Positions 51,701-64,000 of a stretch of DNA of 64,000 bases are shown in pieces (position 1 is the stretch's first letter; every line of letters begins with the position of its first letter). The notes under the pieces were generated by a model. The model saw nothing but the letters and a program-made list of their open reading frames with translations. It had not been told where the DNA came from and did not search any database. A program made the position numbers and the translations under genes. The stretch comes from Colletes latitarsis. Lineage: Eukaryota; Arthropoda; Insecta; Hymenoptera; Colletidae. Location: assembly GCF_051014445.1 (NCBI RefSeq), contig NW_027488366.1, positions 10,806,001 through 10,870,000 of the forward strand, read 5' to 3'.

Positions 51701-54700
51701 GAGTATGTGAAGTGTGCGAAAGTATGAGTCTGATGAGGGCTAATCCCAGACCTATCCCAGACCTAACTTGCGTTATCCTCTAAAATATTGATCGAAACCA
51801 GGTTTAATTGAATGTTTCTGTGTGGTACCACATTACTATGTGATCCAAACCAGAAAATAACCCGGGATCTGTTCAACGAGTATGCGAAGTGTGCGAAAGT
51901 ATGAGTCTGATGAGGGCAAATCCCAGGCCTAACCTAGACCTAACATGCGTTATCCTCAAAAATATTGATCGAAACCTGGTTTAGTCGACTGTTTGAGTGT
52001 AGTATCACACTACTACGTGACCCAAACCAGAAAAAACCCAGGATCTGTTCAACGAGTATGTGAAAAACGCGAAAGTATGAGCCTGATGAGGGCAAATCCC
52101 GGACCTATCCCAGACCTAACTTGCGTTATCCTCTAAAATATTTATCAAGACCAGGTTTAATTGATTGTTTCAGTGTGGACCCACATTACTACGTGATCCA
52201 CACCAGAAAAAACCCAGGATCCGTTCAACAAGTATGTGAAGAATGCGAAAGTATGAGTCTGATGAGTGAAAATCCCAGGCCTAACCCAGACCTAAGATGC
52301 TTTATCCTCTAAAATATTTATCCAGAACAGGTTTCATTGAATGTTTCAGTGTGGTACCACTTTACTACGTGATCCAATCCAGAAATAGCCCAGGATCTAG
52401 CCATGAAGTATGAGAAATATGCGATAGTAAGAGCCTGATGAGGGCAAATCCTAGACCTATCCCAGACCTAACTTGCGTTATCCTCTAAAATATATATCGA
52501 AACCAGGTTTAATTGACTGTTTTGAGCGTGGTACCACATTACTACGTGATACAATGCAGAAACAGCCCAGGATCTAGCCATGAAGTATGAGAAATATGCG
52601 AAAGTATGAGCCTGATGAGGGCAAATCCTAGACGTAACCCAGACCTAACATGCGTTATCCTCTAAAATATTTATCAAGACCAGGTTTAATTGAATGTTTC
52701 AGTGTGGTACCACATTACTACGTGATCCAAACCAGACAAAAACCCAGGATCCGTTCAACAAGTATGTGAGGAACGCGAAAGTATGAGTCTGATGAGTGAA
52801 AATCCCAGGCCTAACCTAGACCTAACATGCGTTATCCTCTAAAATATTGAGCGAAACCAGGTTTAATGGACTGTTTCAGTGCGGTACCACATTACTATGT
52901 GATCCAAACCAGTAAAAACCCAGGATCTGTTCAACGAGTATGTGAAGTGTGCGAAAGTATGAGTCTGATGAGGGCAAATCCCAGACCTATCCCAGACCTA
53001 ACATGCGTTATCGTCTAAAATATTTATCAAGACCAGGTTTAATTGATTGTTTCAGTGTGGACCCACATTACTACGTGATCCAAACCAGAAAAAACCCAGG
53101 ATCCGTTCAACAGGTATGTGAAGAATGCGAAAGTATGAGTCTGATGAGTGAAAATCCCAGGCCTAACCTAGACCTAACATGCGTTATCCTAAAAAATATT
53201 GATCGAAACCTAGTTTAATCGACTGTTTCAGTGCGGTACCACATAACTATGTGATCCAAACCAGAAGATAACCCAGGATCTGTTCAACGAGTATGTGAAG
53301 TGTGCGAAAGTATGAGTCTGATGAGCGCAAATCCCAGACCTATCCCAGACCTAACATGCGTTATCCTCTAAAATATTTATCAAGACCAGGTTTAATTGAT
53401 TGTTTCAGTGTGGACCCACATAACTAAGCGATCCAAACCAGAAAAAACCCAGGATCCGTTCAACAAGTATGTGAAGAATGCGAAAGTATGAGTCTGATGA
53501 ATGAAAAAACCAGGCCTGACCTAGACCTAACATGCGTTATCCTCTAAAATATTGAGCGAAACCAGGTTTAATGGACTGTTTCAGTGTGGTACCACACTAC
53601 TACGGGATCCAAACCAGAAAAAACCCAGGATCTGTTCAACAAGTATGTGAAAAACGCGACAGTATGGGCCTGATGAGGGCAAATCCCAGACCTATCCCAG
53701 ACCTAACTTGCGTTGTCCTCTAAAATATTGATGGAAACCAGGTTTAATTGACTGTTTCAGTGTTGTACTTTATTACTACGTGATGCAATCCAGAAAAGCT
53801 CAGGATCTAGCCATCAAGTATGAGAAATATGCGAAAGAATGAGCCTGATGAGAGCAAATCCCAGACCTATCCCAGACCTAACTTGCGTTGTCCTCTAAAA
53901 CATTGATGGAAACCAGGTTTAATTGACTGTTTCAGTGTTGTACTTCATTACTACGTGATGCAATCCAGAAAAAGCTCAGGATCTAGCAATCCAGTATGAG
54001 AAATATGCGAAAGAATGAGCCTGATGAGAGCAAATCCCAGACCTATCCCAGACCTAACATGCGTTATCCTCAAAAATATTGTTCGAAACCTGGTTTAATC
54101 GACTGTTTCAGTGTGGTACCACATTACTATGTGATCCAAACCAGAAAATAACACAGGATCTGTTCAACGAGTATGTGAAGAAAGCGAAAGTATGAGTCTG
54201 ATGAGGGCTAATCCCAGACCTATCCCAGACCTAACTTGCGATATCCTCTAAAATATTGATCGAAACCAGGTTTAATTGACTGTTTTATTGTGGTACCACA
54301 CTACTACGGGATCCAAACCAGAAAAAACCCAGGATCTGTTCAACAAGTATGTGAAAAACGCGAAAGTATGAGCCTGATGAGGGCAAATCCCAGACCTATC
54401 CCAGACCTAACATGCGTTATCCTCAAAAATATAGATCGAAACCTGGTTTAATCGACTGTTTCAGTGTGGTACCATATTACTATGTGATCCAAACCAGAAA
54501 ATAACCCAGGACCTGTTCAACGAGTATGTGAAGTGTGCGAAAGTATGAGTCTGATGAGGGCAAATCCCATACCTATCCCAGACCTAACATGCGTTATCCT
54601 CTAAAATATTGATCCAAACCAGGTTTAATTGACTGTTTCAGTGTGGTCCCACATTACTACGTGATCCAAACCAGAAAAAACCCAGGATCCGTTCTACAAG

Positions 54701-57700
54701 TATGTGAAGAATGCGAAAGTATGAGTCTGATGAGTGAGAATCCCAGGACTAACCTAGACCTAACATGCGTTATCCTCAAAAATATTGATCGAAACCTGGT
54801 TTAATCGACTGTTTCAGTGTGGTACCACATTAATATGTGATCCAAACCAGAAAATAACCCAGGATCTGTTCAACGAGTATGTGAAGTTTGCGAAAGTATG
54901 AGTCTGATGAGGTCAAATCCCAGACCTATCCCAAACCTAACTATGCGTTATCCTCTAAAATATTGATCATAACCAGGTTTAATCGACTGTTTCAGTGTGG
55001 TACCACATTACTACGTGATCCAAACCAGAAAAAACCCAGGATCCGTTCTACAAGTATGTGAAGAATGCGAAAGTATGAGTCTGATGAGTGAAAACCCCAG
55101 GCCTAACCTAGACCTAACATGCGTTATCCTGAAAAATATTGATCGAAACCTGGTTTAATCGACTGTTCCAGTGTGGTACCACATTACTATGTGATCCAAA
55201 CCAGAAAATAACCCAGGATCTGTTCAACGAGTATGTGAAGTGTGCGAAAGTATGAGTCTGATGAGGGCTAATCCCAGACCTATCCCAGACCTAACTTGCG
55301 TTATCCTCTAAAATATTGATCGAAACCAGGTTTAATCGACTGTTTCAGTGTGGTACCACATTACTACGTGATCCAAACCAGAAAAAACCCAGGATCAGTT
55401 CAACAAGTATAAGAAGAATGCGAAAGTATGAGTCTGATGAGTGAGAATCCCAGGGCTAACCTAGACCTAACATGCGTTATCCTCTAAAATATTGATCGAA
55501 ACCTGGTTTAATCGACTGTCTCAGTTTGGTACCACATTACTATGTGATCCAAACCGAAAATAACCCAGGATCTGTTCAACGAGTATGTGAAGTGTGCGAA
55601 ATTATGAGTCTGATGAGGGCTAATCCCAGACCTATCCCAGACCTAACTTGCGTTATCCTCTAAAATATTGATCGAAACCAGGTTTAACCGACTGTTTCAG
55701 TGTGGAACCACATTACTACGTGATCCAAACCAGAAAAAACCCAGGATCAGTTCAACAAGTATGTGAAGAATGCGAAAGTATGAGTCTAATGAGTGAAAAT
55801 CCCAGGCCTAACCTAGACCTAACATGCGTTATCCTCAAAAATATTGATCGAAACCTGGTTTAGTCGTCTGTTTGAGTGTAGTATCACACTACTACGTGAC
55901 CCAAACCAGAAAAAACCCAGGATCTGTTCAACGAGTATGTGAAAAACGCGAAAGTATGAGCCTGATGAGGGCAAATCCCGGACCTATCCCAGACCTAACT
56001 TGCGTTATCCTCTAAAATATTGATCGAAACCAGGTTTAATTGAATGTTTCTGTGTGGTACCACATTACTATGTGATCCAAACCAGAAAATAACCCGGGAT
56101 CTGTTCAACGAGTATGCGAAGTGTGCGAAAGTATGAGTCTGATGAGGGCAAATCCCAGACCTATCCCAGACCTAACATGTGTTATCCTCTAAAATATTTA
56201 TCAAGACCAGGTTTAATTGATTGTTTCAGTGTGGACCCACATTACTACGTGATCCACACCAGAAAAAACCCAGGATCCGTTCAACAAGTATGTGAAGAAT
56301 GCGAAAGTATGAGTCTGATGAGTGAAAATCCCAGGCCTAACCCAGACCTAAGATGCTTTATCCTCTAAAATATTTATCCAGAACAGGTTTCATTGAATGT
56401 TTCACTGTGGTACCACTTTACTACGTGATGCAATCCAGAAATAGCCCAGGATCTAGCCATGAAGTATGAGAAATATGCGAAAGAATGAGCCTGATGAGAG
56501 CAAATCCCAGACCTATCCCAGACCTAACTTGCGTTGTCCTCTAAAACATTGATGGAAACCAGGTTTAATTGACTGTTTCAGTGTTGTACTTCATTACTAC
56601 GTGATGCAATCCAGAAAAAGTTCAGGATCTAGCCATCAAGTATGAGAAATATGCGAAAGAATGAGCCTGATGAGAGCAAATCCCAGACCTAACCTAGACC
56701 TAACATGAATTATTCTCTAAAATATTGATCGAAACCAGGTTTAATCGACTGCTTCAGTGTGGTACCACATTACTATGTGATCCAAACCAGAAAATAACGC
56801 AGGATCTGTTCAACGAGTATGTGAAGAAAGCGAAAGTATGAGTCTGATGAGGGCTAATCCCAGACCTATCCCAGACCTAACTTGCGATATCCTCTAAAAT
56901 ATTGATCGAAGCCAGGTTTAATTGACTGTTTTATTGTGGTACCACACTACTACGGGATCCAAACCAGAAAAAACCCAGGATCTGTTCAACAAGTATGTGA
57001 AAAACGCGAAAGTATGAGCCTGATGAGGGCAAATCCCAGACCTATCCCAGACCTAACATGCGTTATCCTCAAAAATATAGATCGAAACCTGGTTTAATCG
57101 ACTGTTTCAGTGTGGTACCACATTACTATGTGATCCAAACCAGAAAATAACCCATGACCTGTTCAACGAGTATGTGAAGTGTGCGAAAGTTTGAGTCTGA
57201 TGAGGGCAAATCCCATACCTATCCCAGACCTAACATGCGTTATCCTCTAAAATATTGATCCAAACCAGGTTTAATTGACTGTTTCAGTGTGGTCCCACAT
57301 TACTACGTGATCCAAACCAGAAAAAACCCAGGATCCGTTCTACAAGTATGTGAAGAATGCGAAAGTATGAGTCTGATGAGTGAGAATCCCAGGCCTAACC
57401 TAGACCTAACATGCGTTATCCTCAAAAATATTGATCGAAACCTGGTTTAATCGACTGTTTCAGTGTGGTACCACATTACTATGTGATCCAAACCAGAAAG
57501 TAACCCAGGATCTGTTCAACGAGTATGTGAAGTGTACGAAAGTATGAGTCTGATGAGGTCAAATCCCAGACCAATCCCAGACTTAACTTGCGTTATCCTC
57601 TAAAATATTGATCGAAACCAGGTTTAATCGACTGTTTCAGTGTGGTACCACATTACTACGTGATCCAAACTAGAAAAAACCCAGGATCAGTTCAACAAGT

Positions 57701-57752
57701 ATGAGAAGAATGCGAAAGTATGAGTCTGATGAGTGCAAATCCCAGGGCTAAC
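48736..57752. repeat. R array built of overlapping 3,878-bp and 2,646-bp offset copies
   Basis: The variant GATGAATGAAAAAACCAGG occurs at 49,618 and 53,496, and GTGAAGAAAGCGAAAG at about 50,300 and 54,178, both 3,878 bp (22 monomers) apart. The latter and the GACCTGTTCAACGAG variant recur a further 2,646 bp on (15 monomers), at about 56,824 and 57,156. The content is otherwise only satellite. Confidence 0.8.
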
Positions 57753-60700
57753 CTAGCCCTAACATGCGTTATCCTCTAAAATATTGATCCAAACCAGGTT
57801 TAATGGACTGTTTCAGTGTGGTACCACACTACTACGTGATACAAACCAGAAAAAACCCAGGATATGTTCAACAAGTATGTGAAAAACGCGAAAGTATGAG
57901 CCTGATGAGGGCGAATCCCAGACCTATGCCAGACCTAACTTGCGTTATCCTCTAAAATATTGATCGAAACCAGGTTTAATTGACTGTTTCAGCGTGGTAC
58001 CACAGTACTACGTGATACAATCCAGAAACAGCCCAGGATCTAGCCATGAAGTATGAGAAATATGCGAAAGTATGAGCCTGATGAGGGCAAATCCTAGACC
58101 TAACCCAAACCTAACATGCGTTATCCTCTAAAATATTTATCAAGACCAGGTTTAATTGAATGTTTCAGTGTGGTGCCACTTTACTACGTGATCCAAAGCA
58201 GAAAAAACCGTCGATCAGGTCAACATGTATGTTAAAACTGCGAAAGTATGACCCTGATGAGGGCAAATCCCAGGACTACCCTAGACCTAACTTGCGTTAT
58301 CCTCTAAAATATTGATCGAAACCAGGTTTAATTCGCTGTTTCAGGGTGGTACCACATTACTACGTCATACATTCCAGAAACAGCCCAGGATCTAGCCATC
58401 AAGTATGAGAAATATGCGAAAGAATGAGCCTGATGAGAGCAAATCCCAGACCTAACCTAGACCTAACATGAATTATTCTCTAAAATATTGATCGAAACCA
58501 GGTTTAATCGACTGCTTCAGTGTGGTACCACATTACTATGTGATCCAAACCAGAAAATAACCCAGGATCTGTTCAACGAGTATGTGAAGTGTGCGAAAGT
58601 ATGAGTCTGATGAGGTCAAATCCCAGACCTATCCCAGACCTAACTTGCGTTGTCCTCTAAGATATTGATGGAAACCAGGTTTAATTGACTGTTTCAGTGT
58701 TGTACTTCATTACTACGTGATGCAATCCAGAAAAAGCCCAGGATCTAGCCATCAAGTATGAGAAATATGCGAAAGAACGAGCCTGATGAGAGCAAATCCC
58801 AGACCTAACCTAGACCTAACATGAATTATTCTCTAAAATATTGATCGAAACCAGGTTTAATCGACTGCTTCAGTGTGGTACCACATTACTATGTGATCCA
58901 AACCAGAAAATAACCCAGGATCTGTTCAACGAGTATGTGAAGTTTGCGAAAGTATGAGTCTGATGAGGTCAAATCCCAGACCTATCCCAAACCTAACTAT
59001 GAGTTATCCTCTAAAATATTGATCATAACCAGGTTTAATCGACTGTTTCAGTGTGGTACCACATTACTACGTGATCCAAACCAGAAAAAACCCAGGATCC
59101 GTTCAACAAGTATGTGAAAAACGCGACAGTATGGGCCTGATGAGGGCAAATCCCAGACCTATCCCAGACCTAACTTGCGTTGTCCTCTAAAATATTGATG
59201 GAAACCAGGTTTAATTGACTGTTTCAGTGTTGTACTTCATTACTACGTGATGCAATTCAGAAAAGCTCAGGATCTAGCCATCAAGTATGAGAAATATGCG
59301 AAAGAATGAGCCTGATGAGAGCAAATCCCAGACCTATCCCAGACCTAACTTGCGTTGTCCTCTAAAACATTGATGGAAACCAGGTTTAATTGACTGTTTC
59401 AGTGTTGTACTTCATTACTACGTGATGCAATCCAGAAAAAGCTCACGATCTAGCCATCAAGTATGAGAAATATGCGAAAGAATGAGCCTGATGAGAGCAA
59501 ATCCCAGACCTATCCCAGACCTAACATGCGTTATCCTCAAAAATATTGTTCGAAACCTGGTTTAATCGACTGTTTCAGTGTGGTACCACATTACTATGTG
59601 ATCCAAACCAGAAAATAACACAGGATCTGTTCAACGAGTATGTGAAGAAAGCGAAAGTATGAGTCTGATGAGGGCTAATCCCAGACATATCCCAGACCTA
59701 ACTTGCGATATCCTCTAAAATATTGATCGAAACCAGGTTTAATTGACTGTTTTATTGTGGTACCACACTACTACGGGATCCAAACCAGAAAAAACCCAGG
59801 ATCTGTTCAACAAGTATGTGAAAAACGCGAAAGTATGAGCCTGATGAGGGCAAATCCCAGACCTATCCCAGACCTAACATGCGTTATCCTCAAAAATATA
59901 GATCGAAACCTGGTTTAATCGACTGTTTCAGTGTGGTACCACATTACTATGTGATCCAAACCAGAAAATAACCCAGGACCTGTTCAACGAGTATGTGAAG
60001 TGTGCGAAAGTATGAGTCTGATGAGGGCTAATCCCATACCTATCCCAGACTTAACCTGCGTTATCCTCTAAAATATTGATCGAAACCAGGTTTAATCGAC
60101 TGTTTCAGTGTGGTACCACATTACTACGTGATCCAAACCAGAAAAAACCCAGGATCAGTTCAACAAGTATGAGAAGAATGCGAAAGTATGAGTCTGATGA
60201 GTGCAAATCCCAGGGCTAACCTAGCCCTAACATGCGTTATCCTCTAAAATATTGATCCAAACCAGGTTTAATGGACTGTTTCAGTGTGGTACCACACTAC
60301 TACGTGATACAAACCAGAAAAAACCCAGGATCTGTTCAACGAGTATGTGAAAAACGCGAAAGTATGAGCCTGATGAGGGCGAATCCCAGACCTATGCCAG
60401 ACCTAACTTGCGTTATCCTCTAAAATATTGATCGAAACCAGGTTTAATTGACTGTTTCAGCGTGGTACCACAGTACTACGTGATACAATCCAGAAACAGC
60501 CCAGGATCTAGCCATGAAGTATGAGAAATATGCGAAAGTATGAGCCTGATGAGGGCAAATCCTAGACCTGACCCAAACCTAACATGCGTTATCCTCTAAA
60601 ATATTTATCAAGACCAGGTTTAATTGAATGTTTCAGTGTGGTGCCACTTTACTACGTGATCCAAAGCAGAAAAAACCGTCGATCAGGTCAACATGTATGT

Positions 60701-63700
60701 TAAAACTGCGAAAGTATGACCCTGATGAGGGCAAATCCCAGGACTACCCTAGACCTAACTTGCGTTATCCTCTAAAATATTGATCGAAACCAGGTTTAAT
60801 TCGCTGTTTCAGGGTGGTACCACATTACTACGTCATACAATCCAGAAACAGCCCAGGATCTAGCCATCAAGTATGAGAAATATGCGAAAGAATGAGCCTG
60901 ATGAGAGCAAATCCCAGACCTAACCTAGACCTAACATGAATTATTCTCTAAAATATTGATCGAAACCAGGTTTAATCGACTGCTTCAGTGTGGTACCACA
61001 TTACTATGTGATCCAAACCAGAAAATAACCCAGGATCTGTTCAACGAGTATGTGAAGTGTGCGAAAGTATGAGTCTGATGAGGGCTAATCCCAGACCTAT
61101 CCCAGACCTAACTTGCGTTATCCTCTAAAATATTGATCGAAACCAGGTTTAATTGAATGTTTCTGTGTGGTACCACATTACTATGTGATCCAAACCAGAA
61201 AATAACCCGGGATCTGTTCAACGAGTATGCGAAGTGTGCGAAAGTATGAGTCTGATGAGGGCAAATCCCAGGCCTAACCTAGACCTAACATGCGTTATCC
61301 TCAAAAATATTGATCGAAACCTGGTTTAGTCGACTGTTTGAGTGTAGTATCACACTACTACGTGACCCAAACCAGAAAAAACCCAGGATCTGTTCAACGA
61401 GTATGTGAAAAACGCGAAAGTATGAGCCTGATGAGGGCAAATCCCGGACCTATCCCAGACCTAACTTGCGTTATCCTCTAAAATATTTATCAAGACCAGG
61501 TTTAATTGATTGTTTCAGTGTGGACCCACATTACTACGTGATCCACACCAGAAAAAACCCAGGATCCGTTCAACAAGTATGTGAAGAATGCGAAAGTATG
61601 AGTCTGATGAGTGAAAATCCCAGGCCTAACCCAGACCTAAGATGCTTTATCCTCTAAAATATTTATCCAGAACAGGTTTCATTGAATGTTTCAGTGTGGT
61701 ACCACTTTACTACGTGATCCAATCCAGAAATAGCCCAGGATCTAGCCATGAAGTATGAGAAATATGCGATAGTAAGAGCCTGATGAGGGCAAATCCTAGA
61801 CCTATCCCAGACCTAACTTGCGTTATCCTCTAAAATATATATCGAAACCAGGTTTAATTGACTGTTTTGAGCGTGGTACCACATTACTACGTGATACAAT
61901 GCAGAAACAGCCCAGGATCTAGCCATGAAGTATGAGAAATATGCGAAAGTATGAGCCTGATGAGGGCAAATCCTAGACGTAACCCAGACCTAACATGCGT
62001 TATCCTCTAAAATATTTATCAAGACCAGGTTTAATTGAATGTTTCAGTGTGGTACCACATTACTACGTGATCCAAACCAGACAAAAACCCAGGATCCGTT
62101 CAACAAGTATGTGAGGAATGCGAAAGTATGAGTCTGATGAGTGAAAATCCCAGGCCTAACCTAGACCTAACATGCGTTATCCTCTAAAATATTGAGCGAA
62201 ACCAGGTTTAATGGACTGTTTCAGTGCGGTACCACATTAGTATGTGATCCAAACCAGTAAAAACCCAGGATCTGTTCAACGAGTATGTGAAGTGTGCGAA
62301 AGTATGAGTCTGATGAGGGCAAATCCCAGACCTATCCCAGACCTAACATGCGTTATCGTCTAAAATATTTATCAAGACCAGGTTTAATTGATTGTTTCAG
62401 TGTGGACCCACATTACTACGTGATCCAAACCAGAAAAAACCCAGGATCCGTTCAACAGGTATGTGAAGAATGCGAAAGTATGAGTCTGATGAGTGAAAAT
62501 CCCAGTCCTAACCTAGACCTAACATGCGTTATCCTAAAAAATATTGATCGAAACCTAGTTTAATCGACTGTTTCAGTGCGGTACCACATAACTATGTGAT
62601 CCAAACCAGAAGATAACCCAGGATCTGTTCAACGAGTATGTGAAGTGTGCGAAAGTATGAGTCTGATGAGCGCAAATCCCAGACCTATCCCAGACCTAAC
62701 ATGCGTTATCCTCTAAAATATTTATCAAGACCAGGTTTAATTGATTGTTTCAGTGTGGACCCACATAACTAAGCGATCCAAACCAGAAAAAACCCAGGAT
62801 CCGTTCAACAAGTATGTGAAGAATGCGAAAGTATGAGTCTGATGAATGAAAAAACCAGGCCTGACCTAGACCTAACATGCGTTATCCTCTAAAATATTGA
62901 GCGAAACCAGGTTTAATGGACTGTTTCAGTGTGGTACCACACTACTACGGGATCCAAACCAGAAAAAACCCAGGATCTGTTCAACAAGTATGTGAAAAAC
63001 GCGACAGTATGGGCCTGATGAGGGCAAATCCCAGACCTATCCCAGACCTAACTTGCGTTGTCCTCTAAAATATTGATGGAAACCAGGTTTAATTGACTGT
63101 TTCAGTGTTGTACTTCATTACTACGTGATGCAATCCAGAAAAAACCCAGGATCCGTTCTACAAGTATGTGAAGAATGCGAAAGTATGAGTCTGATGAGTG
63201 AGAATCCCAGGACTAACCTAGACCTAACATGCGTTATCCTCAAAAATATTGATCGAAACCTGGTTTAATCGACTGTTTCAGTGTGGTACCACATTACTAT
63301 GTGATCCAAACCAGAAAATAACCCAGGATCTGTTCAACGAGTATGTGAAGTTTGCGAAAGTATGAGTCTGATGAGGTCAAATCCCAGACCTATCCCAAAC
63401 CTAACTATGCGTTATCCTCTAAAATATTGATCATAACCAGGTTTAATCGACTGTTTCAGTGTGGTACCACATTACTACGTGATCCAAACCAGAAAAAACC
63501 CAGGATCCGTTCAACAAGTATGTGAAGAATGGGAAAGTATGAGTCTGATTAGTGAAAATCCCAGGCCTAACCTAGACCTAACATGCGTTATCCTCAAAAA
63601 TATTGATCGAAACCTGGTTTAATCGACTGTTTCAGTGTGGTACCACATTACTATGTGATCCAAACCAGAAAATAACCCAGGATCTGTTCAACGAGTATGT

Positions 63701-64000
63701 GAAGTATGCGAAAGTATGAGTCTGATGAGGTCAAATCCCAGACCAATCCCAGACTTAACTGGCGTTATCCTCTAAGATATTGATGGAAACCAGGTTTAAT
63801 CGACTGTTTCAGTGTGGTACCACATTACTACGTGATCCAAACCAGAAAAATCCCAAGATCAGTTCAACATGTATGAGAAGAATGCGAAAGTATGAGTCTG
63901 ATGAGTGAAAATCCCAGGGCTAACCTAGACCTAACATGCGTTATCCTCTAAACAATTGATCCAAACCAGGTTTAATGGACTGTTTCAGTGTGGTACCACA
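57753..64000. repeat. Long-range copy of 47,880-53,790 (offsets 9,873 then 9,345 bp)
   Basis: From about 57,753 to 59,240 the order of variants copies 47,880-49,370 at an offset of 9,873 bp, including the rare CATACATTCCAG at 48,493 and 58,366. It then jumps by three monomers (528 bp) and copies 49,907-53,785 at exactly 9,345 bp up to about 63,130. There it switches to sequence matching about 54,670-55,060 (offset 8,464). The last few hundred bases are R monomers reaching the edge. Confidence 0.8.

Larger units (their letters stand above)
2936..64000. repeat. 176-bp tandem satellite array, about 347 monomers
   Basis: The same anchor (GTATGCGAAAAATGCGAAAG or close variants) recurs at about 2,945, 3,121, 3,297 and 3,473 and onward at ~176-bp steps to the right edge. 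Each monomer reads, in order: an AAT/GCGAAA direct-repeat block, a GATGAGGGCAAATCCC segment, one or two CAGACCTAA-type 11-mers, GTTATCCTCTAAAATATT, an AACCAGGTTTAATTGACTG block, a TTTCAGTGTGG/TACCAC dyad, ATTACTACGTGATCC and ACCAGAAAAAACCCAGGAT. Monomers are all head-to-tail. I found no other gene, transposon or unique sequence in these ~61 kb. Unit length and nested HOR structure resemble centromeric or pericentromeric satellites, but location on the chromosome cannot be read from the sequence. Confidence 0.97.
30880..64000. repeat. Satellite subfamily R (right array)
   Basis: R monomers are distinguished by GATCTGTTCAACAAGTATGTG or CTAGCCATGAAGTATGAG, the duplicated CAGACCTATCCCAGACCTAA or CCTAACCTAGACCTAA block, AACATGCG or AACTTGCG, and ATTGATCGAAACC. 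Several sub-types interleave without a simple dimer rule. R-type monomers first appear at about 24,880 and alternate with L blocks inside the HOR before taking over completely. Confidence 0.85.

Noticed and set aside
39630..62563. Plus-strand open frames of 63-89 codons in the R array
   Set aside because: Same reason: one frame through about one and a half monomers, ending wherever the next monomer brings a stop.
2936..64000. CRISPR array
   Set aside because: The repeats are contiguous 176-bp monomers with no unique spacers, and the retrotransposon shows a eukaryotic genome.
2936..64000. CENP-B box
   Set aside because: TTCGGTGTGG and TATTCGGAACC variants have TTCG, but I found no monomer with the required downstream CGGG spacing.
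2936..64000. True telomeric (TTAGG)n array
   Set aside because: Only one to three CCTAA-like units occur per monomer, separated by unrelated sequence; there is no run of the pentamer.

Overview
This window comes from a eukaryotic genome, most likely an arthropod and probably an insect. About 2.9 kb at the left end is the 5' part of a GC-rich non-LTR (LINE) retrotransposon lying on the minus strand. The remaining ~61 kb, from about 2,936 to the right edge, is one unbroken tandem satellite with a ~176-bp monomer (roughly 347 copies). I see no host protein-coding gene, tRNA, rRNA or CRISPR array. The arthropod inference rests on the retrotransposon: its Gag-like ORF1 with three C-terminal zinc knuckles, its AP-like endonuclease at the start of ORF2 and its overlapping stop/start junction are typical of the R1 clade (R1, TRAS, SART and relatives). 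I cannot name the species.

Left region, 1-2,935. Reading leftwards on the minus strand, the element has a ~385-nt 5' UTR rich in inverted repeats (about 2,551-2,935). Next comes ORF1 (2,550-673, 625 aa, intact). ORF2 starts at 673, shares one base with the ORF1 stop (TAATG), and stays open to the left edge, covering the endonuclease domain. Reverse transcriptase and the 3' end lie outside the window. The 5' end abuts satellite at about 2,935/2,936, so the element sits at, or interrupts, the satellite array. A near-identical uninterrupted version of the flanking monomers exists at about 14,541-14,918.

Satellite, 2,936-64,000. There are two sequence subfamilies. The left one (L, 2,936 to about 24,880) is largely organised as 352-bp dimers of two alternating monomer types. 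The right one (R, from about 30,880) is more heterogeneous. Between them, 22,734-31,735 is a young higher-order repeat (HOR) of 2,996 bp (17 monomers, about 11 L + 6 R) that amplified the L/R boundary itself. The R array has nested segmental duplications with offsets of 176, 353, 528, 706, 1,233, 1,584, 2,996, 3,878 and 9,345 bp. This pattern fits repeated unequal exchange in a centromeric or pericentromeric array, but centromere identity is inference. Most monomers carry a short perfect dyad (GTGGTACCAC or the compensated variant GAGGTACCTC), and many L monomers carry a second one (GGCCAG-GAT-CTGGCC).

Functionally, the only protein machinery here is the retrotransposon's: ORF1 protein would coat the element RNA, and the ORF2 endonuclease/RT would nick the target and prime reverse transcription. 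The satellite has no credible coding content. Its apparent ORFs of up to ~105 aa are by-products of a monomer with few stops.
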